DNA from: DAOTWY01 sp003696565
GTDB lineage: Bacteria > Chloroflexota > Anaerolineae > Aggregatilineales > Phototrophicaceae
DNA: 26,940 nt
Direction: 5' to 3'
NCBI GenBank assembly: GCA_034435635.1
Contig: DAOTWY010000081.1
Location: 1 to 26,940 of the forward strand
Below are positions 6,828 through 14,772 of this stretch, one piece after another. The notes beneath the pieces are model-generated. The model made no database searches. It had not been told where the DNA came from and saw only the letters and a list, made by a program, of their open reading frames with translations. The first letter of the stretch is position 1. Each line of letters opens with the position of its first letter. A program made the translations under genes and the position numbers.

Positions 6828-8378
6828 ATGTTACGTTATTTAGTTGTTTTAGTGTTAATTCTTGCTGGTCTAATACGCTCACCTTTTTTACCCTTTGAAT
6901 TAACAAATGTTCCAGCTCATCAATTGTTTTATGCAGCACTTGGCGCAGCCCAATTGATGCTGGCTTTGTATTTTCTATGGCAACCCAAGCCGCGTATTGC
7001 CCAAGTCGCACTGTTGTTATCTGGCAGTAATATCATTCTTGTTATACTGTCACAGTTGATTGCCATACCCTTTACCAATATTGCCGTGCTTACACTACCA
7101 GCAATACTTGCATTTATGGCAGATATAATCGCATGTGCTACCTTACTGCTTATAACAACCCCACACACACGTCTGATAAATATTTTTGCATGTGTCGTAT
7201 TGGGCGGAGTTGTTTGGGGGCTAGCACACGCATCAGAATCACATTTTCCTGATTTAGCACATTACACCACAGATCAATTTGAAGTATTTGACCAGGTGGC
7301 AATGCTCAGTGCAACAGATTATGCCTGGGATTTACCGCCCGGTTTTCCTGTGCCATATGTCCCACCAGATAATCCCATGACACAAGCTAAAGTAGAGTTA
7401 GGGCGTTACCTATTTTATGATCCCCGTTTATCTGGTAATAACACCATGTCTTGCTCGTCATGCCACATACAATCTCTAGCTTTTACGGATGGACGTATCG
7501 TACCCATTGGATCAACCGGAGAGGCGCATATCCGTAATTCTCAGTCATTAACCAATGTTGCCTATAATGCTACATTCACTTGGGGGAACCCCGTCCTAAC
7601 TCAAATTGAGCAACAAGTGGTGATTCCAATGTTTGGTGAATTTCCTGTAGAAATGGGAATCACCGGGAATGAGGATGTTGTGCTGAATCGCCTTATGCAA
7701 GACCCTCTCTATCAACAATTATTTGCCGCCGCTTTTCCTGATGAAGCAAACCCAGTGACATACCACAATATCGTACAAGCATTATCGTCCTTTGTTCGTA
7801 CTATGATTTCCGGTAATTCACCTTATGATCGTTTTGTGTATCAAGGGGATACCACCGCACTCTCGGAGTCAGCACTGCGCGGTATGAATCTTTTTCTCTC
7901 AGAAAAGTTTGAATGTCACCATTGTCATGGTGGGTTCAATTTTACCTTGTCAACCCGCCACGCTAACACAACCTTCCCCGAACAGCCCTTTTTTAACACG
8001 GGCTTATATAATATTGACGGAGCAGGAGCATATCCACGAGGTAATCGTGGTGTGTTTGAAATTACCGGTAACCCTGACGATATGGGACACTTCCGCCCGC
8101 CTACATTGCGCAATATTGCACTCACTGCCCCATATATGCATGATGGCTCTATCGCCACATTAGAAGAAGTGATTTTATTCTATGCTGCTGGTGGGCGGAA
8201 CATCACAAATGGGGATTATATTGGGGATGGGCGTGCAAACCCATACAAAAGCGGTTTTGTACCTGGTTTTCAAATAACTGACCAGGAAATGCAAGACTTA
8301 ATTAATTTCCTGATCAGTTTGACAGACGAACAATTTATTACAGACCCAAAGTTGAGTAATCCCTTTGAATCACCTTAA
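6828..8378 (+). CDS. MbnH/MauG-type di-haem cytochrome c peroxidase-like enzyme fused to an N-terminal membrane domain
   Basis: About 516 residues. Two c-type haem sites are present, C209-S-S-C212-H213 and C363-H-H-C366-H367, spaced as in bacterial di-haem peroxidases/MauG. The catalytic part (about 155-516) reads like the MXAN_0977/MbnH family, including LGRYLFYDPRLSGNNTMSC, W252 in TWGNP between the haems, FRPPTLRNIALTAPYMHDG and a final LINFLISLTD. These enzymes use high-valent iron to oxidise a Trp of the MbnP partner. Residues 1 to about 130 form roughly five hydrophobic helices; normal MauG, MbnH and CcpA proteins have only a signal peptide. The haem domain should face the periplasm or exterior. 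I prefer the ATG at 6828 (GTGGA upstream, weak) over a TTG at 6804. The gene ends 4 nt before the convergent gene. Confidence 0.88.
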   Translation: MLRYLVVLVLILAGLIRSPFLPFELTNVPAHQLFYAALGAAQLMLALYFLWQPKPRIAQVALLLSGSNIILVILSQLIAIPFTNIAVLTLPAILAFMADIIACATLLLITTPHTRLINIFACVVLGGVVWGLAHASESHFPDLAHYTTDQFEVFDQVAMLSATDYAWDLPPGFPVPYVPPDNPMTQAKVELGRYLFYDPRLSGNNTMSCSSCHIQSLAFTDGRIVPIGSTGEAHIRNSQSLTNVAYNATFTWGNPVLTQIEQQVVIPMFGEFPVEMGITGNEDVVLNRLMQDPLYQQLFAAAFPDEANPVTYHNIVQALSSFVRTMISGNSPYDRFVYQGDTTALSESALRGMNLFLSEKFECHHCHGGFNFTLSTRHANTTFPEQPFFNTGLYNIDGAGAYPRGNRGVFEITGNPDDMGHFRPPTLRNIALTAPYMHDGSIATLEEVILFYAAGGRNITNGDYIGDGRANPYKSGFVPGFQITDQEMQDLINFLISLTDEQFITDPKLSNPFESP

Positions 8379-8382
8379 ATCC

Positions 8383-9624
8383 TTAATTAAGCGGTGCAAA
8401 GGGTGGTAAATCTGGCATAGTATCTGATGGTGTAACATAAGCGATCTGCCATGATGCAGCGATATCGTCGCTCTCTTGCGTCCACAAGTCAATAAATCCA
8501 CCCGCGACATAATATTTAAGCGTATAGCGAATTGGCGGCTGAAAATCTTCTTGTGTATAAGCTGATTCCAAAATCACTAAGCCAGCTGGTGCGCTTACCA
8601 GTTCAGTGAATGTTGTATATGTCCCTAGCTCAGTAATCGTACCATCACGATCCAGCAGAATCCACTGAGTATGTTGAACCGTCAATTCCTCGTTGGCTTC
8701 TGGGTCAAAGGATTCGAGAAGCATGATCGCGATTTGTTGTCCATGATTAACAAACCGAGAATCCACAATAACCCACTCACCATTAGCATAAATGACTTGT
8801 TCACTTCCATCAGGTGCCAGATATTGAACGATGTTAAAGCTAGCAATTGGTCCACCGGGATTGCCAGATGGACGCGCTGGGTCATATTCTAGCCAAACCA
8901 TTTCGTCTGTATCCGTTAACTTGTCTGCACCAAATGCCCCCCAATAAGATTCACGAGTGAAGTTCCCATCTGTACCAAAATGCCAACGATAAGCATCAAC
9001 CTGTGGCACGCCGCCAATTCCCCAGGGAATTGCCAGGAAAACAAGTGAATCCGTTGTAAAGTCACGAATTTCCGGCATGATAGGAAAATCACGCAATAGC
9101 TCATCCATTACAAGTAGCTGCGGTGAATTGTTACCAAATTGATCAACGCGATCGCCAGTTTGTGAATCAAGCAAAACCAATTCCCAAGCAGGTGTTTCTA
9201 TATCCGCACCGGGTTGATCTGGAAAATAGTTGACAGTTGCATAAGCCAAAAGTTGATTATCGTTACTAAAGCCTGCTGCACGACACCCTTGTGTCAGTCC
9301 CAAATCCTGTTGAAAGCGTAGCGTGTTTGTTGTTAAATCTATAACCGTCAACAAAGACGGCACACCCATTTCGGTTGCTTGTGTCCAATCCGATGTGCAA
9401 TAAGCCAGCGTTTGCCCATCTGGTGAAAAAGCCATCTCCCACGTGCTGATGTAAACATCCGTTGGTAAATCAAGTGTGATTGTGGATTGCGTACCATCGG
9501 AGCCAATTCGTAGTAATGTTTTATCGTTATTGTTATATAGATAAACTGACCAAGTTGCTTCTTGTGCAGAAGTTGTATAGAGGCTAGTTGTTAGGCACAA
9601 GAGGATGATAAAAAACCAACGCAT
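8383..9624 (-). CDS. Secreted WD40/TolB-like beta-propeller protein
   Basis: 413 residues with an N-terminal signal peptide (MRWFFIILLCLTTSLYTTSA). The mature part begins EATWSVYLYNN and contains repeats typical of WD40-like or TolB-like propellers, such as the WEMAFSPDGQTLAYC and GFSNDNQLLAYATV strands, with DRDGTITEL later on. No catalytic residues are evident, so it is probably a binding or scaffold protein outside the membrane. The ATG at 9624 has AAAGGA 8 nt upstream; an in-frame GTG at 9657 would put charged residues ahead of the signal peptide. It converges on the MbnH-like gene with only 4 nt between the stops, so its link to that pair may be map position only. Confidence 0.75.
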   Translation of the reverse strand: MRWFFIILLCLTTSLYTTSAQEATWSVYLYNNNDKTLLRIGSDGTQSTITLDLPTDVYISTWEMAFSPDGQTLAYCTSDWTQATEMGVPSLLTVIDLTTNTLRFQQDLGLTQGCRAAGFSNDNQLLAYATVNYFPDQPGADIETPAWELVLLDSQTGDRVDQFGNNSPQLLVMDELLRDFPIMPEIRDFTTDSLVFLAIPWGIGGVPQVDAYRWHFGTDGNFTRESYWGAFGADKLTDTDEMVWLEYDPARPSGNPGGPIASFNIVQYLAPDGSEQVIYANGEWVIVDSRFVNHGQQIAIMLLESFDPEANEELTVQHTQWILLDRDGTITELGTYTTFTELVSAPAGLVILESAYTQEDFQPPIRYTLKYYVAGGFIDLWTQESDDIAASWQIAYVTPSDTMPDLPPFAPLN

Positions 9625-9674
9625 GGTTATTATCCTTTCAAATTTATGGATGCCCACTCTGTTTTACATCATTT

Positions 9675-9702
9675 ATCATAAATCATATAGGGTCTAAAGC
9701 AA
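9675..9702 (-). promoter_or_regulatory. Candidate sigma-70-type promoter for the WD40-like gene
   Basis: On the - strand, TTGCTT (9702-9697) is followed after 16 nt by TATGAT (9680-9675). The predicted start is about 45 nt ahead of the ATG at 9624. The match is good at -10 (5 of 6) and moderate at -35. Confidence 0.4.
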
Positions 9703-9770
9703 CCACCCGACTCATCAATAGGGTTAATCACCCAAATCTAGTTTTACTCATGGAATAACCAAGCGAAACA

Positions 9771-11366
9771 TTAATACCCAATTCCTGGTTTGTGTGTTTT
9801 TCCAAGAATGACTTTTCCAGTTTGTCCATTAACCAACGCATTACGGACATCACCATCTAATTCATAAAGTGTTGCCACCCAAACAGGCAATAGAACTAAT
9901 TGATAGGACATACCAGTTGGTGTTGTGGTAATGTTGACTGTAGCATCTTGCGCCGCGTGTAAACTATGCCGCATACGCATGGCTTCTCCTACAATAGACC
10001 GTGCTGTTAATGAGGCAACATCTACATCGACGCTATAAATTTGTGCTGGATGTTTGGCAAGCAGCTTGCTTTCGTAGCCAATCATTGCGCTTAGATCAAA
10101 TTCACCAAGTTTATCAGTCATGCGACGTGAAGGAGATTTAACCGCAGAGACTAACACGTTGAACATCGAATCCATCAACGTTTCCGTATGATAAAGATCA
10201 TTTGGCAAGCCCCCTGGCGATAGACGCGCATATGACTGATGACGGCTGCTTGGCTCCCGGATGATTGTACGCCGCACACTGACTTGTACATCAAACACCC
10301 AAAACGGAAGATAATGCCCTTCTAGGTTAACTCGTTCGATCCGATTATTATCAAACCAGCCTTTAAATCGTTCAAACCAACCTTTTAATCGCTTGCGGAT
10401 AGCTTGCTCAGCTTGTTCTTGGTTGATAGCAAATGGTACAAGTCCCTGTGGTTGCTCAAATGAATCTAAGGCATCTTTTTCAAAAATATGATTAGACCCA
10501 CAATATATACAACCTGTAGAGAGTTTTTGCCCACTCACCGTACGCTCCGCCCCACATGATTCACAGGCTAACAACCGTTCTCCAATAATCCATTTAACAG
10601 GTTGTGCCCGTCTCTCTAATAATGCCATCACCAAATTGCCACCTGAACCAGCTTGTTGACGTTTTTCATCCACATGACCACAGGATTTGCAAAAGATTAA
10701 TCCCGTCAGATCATCGGTTGTCATATGTGGTGCGCCACATTTGGGGCAACGTAGATTAGTTGTTGTTACTCCCACCGCACCGCTGGCTTCTATGATTTCG
10801 GGTTCATGAAATGGATTATCCAAAACGGCTTCATCCGCTTCAGAAAGATCACCATTCAAAATCATCAGTTCGCGGATAGCAGCGGAATGAGCCGGTTGGT
10901 GTGCAATAACAGTTGAAAGATGTTCTCGTTTTTTTTCGGGGTCACGGGTAATCAATGCTAAATAATAGTGAGCATCTGCCAAATCAGGTTGAACATCCAA
11001 TGCGCGCTGAAATGCTTTTGCCGCATCTTCCCATTTTTCTTGACGCATGTAAGTAATGGCTGATTCATATGCGGCTTTTGCCCATTTATTGACTTCTCCC
11101 ACATGCTGTATTCCAAATCCTGGTGGTGGAATGGGACGACGCGGTCCATAAGCTGCGTTGTCTTCCGGTGCTATAGCCGCTGAAACATTCTCTATGAATG
11201 GCGATTCAGTTGGTTTATTACGCTTGGCTGCCTGATCTATTCGCGGCATACTATAACCACAACGCCGGCATATTAACTGATCTGCTAAAATTTTGAAAGA
11301 ACGCTCTGCTTGGCATTTAGGGCATTGTTTTGGTGCCAATGATTTTAGGCGGAGTTCGTTCAGCAT
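9771..11366 (-). CDS. Triple zinc-ribbon protein with TPR segment
   Basis: 531 residues, no signal peptide or membrane helix. Three four-Cys zinc ribbons are visible: C15-P-K-C18 with C33-R-R-C36; C207-P-K-C210 with a CKSCGH pair; and C268-E-S-C271 with a CIYCGS pair. Between the first and second ribbons (about 75-145) is a TPR unit, for example YMRQEKWEDAAKAFQRAL. The C-terminal domain has HYLPFWVFDVQV and a final LLPVWVATLYELDGD...LVNGQTGKV segment, which I recognise from a family of uncharacterised zinc-ribbon proteins often mis-named as RNA polymerase or primosome subunits. A role in protein or nucleic-acid contacts is likely but unproven. The ATG at 11366 has GGAGA 9 nt upstream. It is the last gene of a three-gene - strand run. 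Confidence 0.72.
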   Translation of the reverse strand: MLNELRLKSLAPKQCPKCQAERSFKILADQLICRRCGYSMPRIDQAAKRNKPTESPFIENVSAAIAPEDNAAYGPRRPIPPPGFGIQHVGEVNKWAKAAYESAITYMRQEKWEDAAKAFQRALDVQPDLADAHYYLALITRDPEKKREHLSTVIAHQPAHSAAIRELMILNGDLSEADEAVLDNPFHEPEIIEASGAVGVTTTNLRCPKCGAPHMTTDDLTGLIFCKSCGHVDEKRQQAGSGGNLVMALLERRAQPVKWIIGERLLACESCGAERTVSGQKLSTGCIYCGSNHIFEKDALDSFEQPQGLVPFAINQEQAEQAIRKRLKGWFERFKGWFDNNRIERVNLEGHYLPFWVFDVQVSVRRTIIREPSSRHQSYARLSPGGLPNDLYHTETLMDSMFNVLVSAVKSPSRRMTDKLGEFDLSAMIGYESKLLAKHPAQIYSVDVDVASLTARSIVGEAMRMRHSLHAAQDATVNITTTPTGMSYQLVLLPVWVATLYELDGDVRNALVNGQTGKVILGKTHKPGIGY

Positions 11367-11493
11367 GGGTGGATTCTCCGTTGAGTTATCTTGGGCTTAT
11401 TTTATAGTTCTATCTTCAGGCGGCAGATGTGCTTAAACAACAAAGAGCTTGTGAATTTTTATATCTATAAAATCTCCCACATTAAAAATGATG

Positions 11494-12717
11494 TTATCGA
11501 CACGAGACATCTGCTGGATCAACAGCGCGAGCAGATTGTCTAACTCGCTCATATTCAGCTAAATATTGTGCCGCTAAGTCTGAATCACGGATGATGACCA
11601 TATTTTCGTCATTGGATGTGATGGCGTTATCCGAGATATTAAATGAACCGGTCATCACAGTCACCCCATCAATGATAAAAACTTTGTGATGAAAAGTCTG
11701 TCCATTGCCATCTTGACGAACATCCAAACCAGCACAGAACAAGGCGGGCAACTCACTATATTGCGTCTCACTACCACGTGTTTCAAAAACACCAGCAACA
11801 TCTACACCACGGGCTGCGGCATTTAATAAAGCTTCACCAACACGATCTTCTGTAAAAGAAAAGGTCATAAAACGGATTTCGCTCTGCGCGTTGTTAATTT
11901 CCTCTACTAGAATTTCGACAACTGGATCATCTGGTGAAAACAAGATGCGGACGGGAATTCCATCTTGAGTAAAGGCAAAGTCATTGGGCGTTTCTCCACG
12001 TGGTCCAAACTGCCCATCGATAAACATCTCATTAAACTGATCTTGGTATGCTTCTACTGCACGTTGGGAACGCAAGACAAGTAAATTATTGTTATTGGTG
12101 TATGTACCGCGAGCGGTAAAATTCATGGAACCGGTCAAGACAGTTGTGCCATCAAAAATCATAAATTTATTGTGCATTAAGCCGCTGCGTCCGTCATCAA
12201 CATAAGGGATACCAGCTTGGATAATGTCCATAAAAGGTGATTCTTCATCAAGTAGCTCAGCTTCTTCATTTTCTTCAATAACGTGTTCATCATCAACAAC
12301 CATCCGAACAGCAACTCCACGATTATGCGCTGCGATAACTGCCTCCGTAATACACTGATTTTTCCACTCAAAGGCGGCTATATCTAATGTGCGCTGTGTG
12401 CTGTTAATTAGATCGACAACGACTTGGTCAATTCCCCCCATGCAAGTTTCTGATGGTTGTGCATCGCTACGGGTAGGAGAGGTGAAATAAACTTGCCAGA
12501 AGGATTTTTGTGCCCCAAATCCTTCGGAGAACTGGATGGCACTTACATTAGCACTGCTAGCGGGTTGGCTAATGACCTGCCCTGTATCTGATGTCGTGTT
12601 GTTGCTCGTGCTTAAATCAATACCAAAGTAGGAAGCAATAGCGATAACAATTGCACCGATAATCCCCATGATGAGGGATTGTGGTGTGACTTTAGTTTGT
12701 TGTTTCTTTTTGCTCAT
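11494..12717 (-). CDS. Membrane-anchored phospholipase D-family protein (two HKD motifs)
   Basis: 407 residues. A basic start (MSKKKQQTK) and a hydrophobic helix at about 14-33 anchor it, and the body is probably extracytoplasmic. Both PLD-superfamily catalytic motifs are intact: H182-x-K184-x4-D189 (LMHNKFMIFDG) and H343-x-K345-x4-D350 (FHHKVFIIDG), each followed by the usual TGSMNF/TGSFNI block. Members cleave or transfer phosphodiesters, as phospholipases, cardiolipin synthases or nucleases. The compact spacing and lack of a long membrane N-terminus fit a nuclease-like or phosphodiesterase member better than cardiolipin synthase, but the substrate is not determined. The ATG at 12717 is preceded by AGAGGAA. 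The unknown gene at 12749-13276 lies 31 nt upstream on the same strand. Confidence 0.87.
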   Translation of the reverse strand: MSKKKQQTKVTPQSLIMGIIGAIVIAIASYFGIDLSTSNNTTSDTGQVISQPASSANVSAIQFSEGFGAQKSFWQVYFTSPTRSDAQPSETCMGGIDQVVVDLINSTQRTLDIAAFEWKNQCITEAVIAAHNRGVAVRMVVDDEHVIEENEEAELLDEESPFMDIIQAGIPYVDDGRSGLMHNKFMIFDGTTVLTGSMNFTARGTYTNNNNLLVLRSQRAVEAYQDQFNEMFIDGQFGPRGETPNDFAFTQDGIPVRILFSPDDPVVEILVEEINNAQSEIRFMTFSFTEDRVGEALLNAAARGVDVAGVFETRGSETQYSELPALFCAGLDVRQDGNGQTFHHKVFIIDGVTVMTGSFNISDNAITSNDENMVIIRDSDLAAQYLAEYERVRQSARAVDPADVSCR

Positions 12718-12748
12718 TTTTTCCTCTATATAAGTTTTGCCGATGCAT

Positions 12749-13276
12749 TTATTTCAAATCAAGCCCTGGTATATCTCTCAAATCCAGCCCATGTCTAGGA
12801 TTATCTTTTGGTGGATCATCAGGGTTTTCTTCAGTCATGGGGAAATCGCCAATGCGATTATCTGGTAAGGGAGCAGTGTGTGTGGAACCAGTTTCTAGCA
12901 TCGCCAACAACATCCGCACCACAGTTGTATCATCTAATTGGGATTGAGCGGCTAAAATCGTTCCGATCACCTGCTGTGACGCAGGGTATCCGATTTCATT
13001 AGCGCGTTCAACCAATACCGTTAGATACTTAGTACGCTTTTCATCAGACATGCGTGCTCGTCCGCCACTGAAGCGGTTGACTAACTTCATGATTTTTCGG
13101 AGTAAATCAAATTTAGATTCAAAGTCTTCGGGTGTTTGGCTACGATTCGCCCACAGACGGAGCTGCCCTTCTCCCCAACGAAGTAAAATTTGCGCAGTCT
13201 CATCATCCAGAGAATCCGTCAGGGCGGTATCCTCATACATGCGGATAATCGCCGTATCTATATCAATTAATGACAT
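12749..13276 (-). CDS. Hypothetical protein upstream of the PLD gene
   Basis: I do not recognise this 175-residue protein. It looks soluble and mostly helical: residues 1 to about 115 have amphipathic helices (QILLRWGEGQLRLWAN, FDLLRKIMKLVNRF, RTKYLTVLVERANEIG), and the last 40 residues are rich in Pro, Asp and Asn and probably disordered, ending DIPGLDLK. There is no signal peptide, membrane segment or metal motif. I chose the ATG at 13276, which has GGGAG 10 nt upstream; an in-frame ATG at 13312 would add 12 residues and lacks a good site. It is divergent from the succinate dehydrogenase operon and 31 nt ahead of the PLD gene, so it may be co-transcribed with it. Confidence 0.7.
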   Translation of the reverse strand: MSLIDIDTAIIRMYEDTALTDSLDDETAQILLRWGEGQLRLWANRSQTPEDFESKFDLLRKIMKLVNRFSGGRARMSDEKRTKYLTVLVERANEIGYPASQQVIGTILAAQSQLDDTTVVRMLLAMLETGSTHTAPLPDNRIGDFPMTEENPDDPPKDNPRHGLDLRDIPGLDLK

Positions 13277-13326
13277 TCTTATGCTGCTCCCACTGACATT
13301 TATCACATCCATATTACCACAATATG

Positions 13327-13354
13327 TTGTGATCTAGCTTGCATGTGCTATAAT
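13327..13354 (+). promoter_or_regulatory. Extended -10 promoter for the sdh operon
   Basis: TTGTGA (13327-13332), a 16-nt spacer and a perfect TATAAT (13349-13354) with the extended TGn element (13346-13348). The predicted start near 13361 gives a leader of about 60 nt before the GTG start at 13423. This is the best promoter match in the window. Confidence 0.6.
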
Positions 13355-13422
13355 TCACTTACAGTTGACACATGCACGTTCTAACAGGCATTTTAGAGAT
13401 ATATTATTAGAAAGGTTGTGCT

Positions 13423-14586
13423 GTGAGTTCTTTAGCTCTGACGCTCAAGGAGACACTGCGCTATCGGGGCGCGATTGGACAATGGAGTTGGGTACTTCAT
13501 CGGATATCCGGTTTAGGTGTTCTTCTATTTTTTGTCATCCACATTGTTGATACATCTTGGTCTGTTTTTTACCCCAATTTATATGAAAAAGCGATTGCGA
13601 TCTATCAAACACCGCTATTTACAATTGGGGAATTTGCGTTGGTAGCAGCAGTGGTGTATCACGCATATAATGGCTTGCGGATTGTGATTCTCGACTATAA
13701 ACCGCAGTGGTGGTATTACCAACAGCGTGCAGCGATTTGGGTCTTAATCGCTTCTGCAGTCACGTTACTGCCTGTTTTTGTTTTGATGCTGACACATGTC
13801 CTACATTACTATGGTGATGATCCTAAGATTTTAGGAATTGATAAAGTCATTGAGTCTCAAATTCCGTTTATTCTTGGGATTGCCGCGGCATTTATTGCTG
13901 CCCTTGTGTTTTCTGGCATTAGTTCAATTATTGTTGGCGGTGACAAGCCAAGCCAAGGTAAAGGAAGCAAGGGAGAACGTTTCTGGTGGTCATATATGCG
14001 CATCAGCGGCGTGTTGATTATCCCGTTGGTTTTTGGTCACCTGGCGATGATGCATGTGATTCAAGGTGTGTTTGATTTAACTGTTGCAGGTAAGGTAATT
14101 GTTGGTGTATCCGCCACAGATGGCGGTTTATTGACAAACGGGATCAACGATACAGGAACGGCAGTTGAGTTTGTTGGTGAACGTTGGAATTACCTAGTAG
14201 CCAGTGTAGCAATTTGGCGATTTTATGATTTTGCATTGTTGGCACTGGCAGCAATCCACGGTTTTAACGGGTTACGTTATGTATTAACGGATTACACCAT
14301 GAGTAGCCCATTGCTACGGCGGGCATCGATTTATGTGACAATCATCGGGGCGGCTGTTATGATTTTAGTGGGCGGCGGTGCATTGATGGGCACAATTAAC
14401 GAAACTGCTGTGAGAGAAGCCGAACGGGCGCGGCAAGAACTAGTAGAATTCCGTGTTGAGGAAGGTTTCGAATCTTCTGAACTCACGTTACATGAGGGAG
14501 AATGTGCCCTGACTGATGAGACTGTAACCTGCTCTGATAGCGAGAATGCAACCACTGATGACGATAATACCAGTGGTGATGAATAA
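13423..14586 (+). CDS. sdhC: Succinate dehydrogenase membrane anchor, fused SdhC-SdhD (cytochrome b)
   Basis: 387 residues, about three times a normal SdhC. Residues 1-130 are a full SdhC: HRISG at 26-30, H40 and D43, and H80 in YHAYNGLR as the likely haem ligand, with three helices. Residues about 190-325 repeat the pattern as an SdhD-like unit: RISG, H206 and H211, and H279 in IHGFNGLRYVLTDY, again with three helices. Between them is one extra helix (about 146-172) followed by a basic loop (KPSQGKGSKGER). After the last helix there is a charged, acidic tail of about 60 residues with two Cys. It anchors SdhA-SdhB and passes electrons to quinone. Translation starts at GTG 13423 with AAAGG 7 nt upstream. 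The organisation sdhCD-sdhA-sdhB is intact. Confidence 0.88.
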   Translation: MSSLALTLKETLRYRGAIGQWSWVLHRISGLGVLLFFVIHIVDTSWSVFYPNLYEKAIAIYQTPLFTIGEFALVAAVVYHAYNGLRIVILDYKPQWWYYQQRAAIWVLIASAVTLLPVFVLMLTHVLHYYGDDPKILGIDKVIESQIPFILGIAAAFIAALVFSGISSIIVGGDKPSQGKGSKGERFWWSYMRISGVLIIPLVFGHLAMMHVIQGVFDLTVAGKVIVGVSATDGGLLTNGINDTGTAVEFVGERWNYLVASVAIWRFYDFALLALAAIHGFNGLRYVLTDYTMSSPLLRRASIYVTIIGAAVMILVGGGALMGTINETAVREAERARQELVEFRVEEGFESSELTLHEGECALTDETVTCSDSENATTDDDNTSGDE

Positions 14587-14772
14587 ATGGACGTTGTTAG
14601 TTTAGTACAATTCACAACGGTTTAAAATCAGCATTGAGGCACCTTAAGAAATTAATGGCATGCTATGCTGTGGTGAAAAACTAACAGCTCGATAAGCAAA
14701 TTTTTAGAAATTGTTGTTTTGGTAAAAACAGCCTTAGTGAATCAAAGAAGATTCTGAAGGAGTCATGGGAAT

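Noticed and set aside
11457..11472. TTTTATA-TC-TATAAAA palindrome downstream of the PLD gene as a terminator
   Set aside because: The stem has no GC pairs and would be too weak to end transcription; it is more likely ordinary AT-rich spacer or part of a promoter region.
11494..13276. PLD gene plus unknown gene as an anti-phage defence system
   Set aside because: No ATPase, helicase, nucleotide cyclase or other defence partner is adjacent, and the PLD protein has a membrane anchor that probably places it outside the cytoplasm.
14592..14619. CGTTGT/ACAACG stem after the sdhC-sdhD gene as a terminator
   Set aside because: Only 6 bp with a 16-nt loop and no T-tract; sdhA downstream is expected to be co-transcribed.
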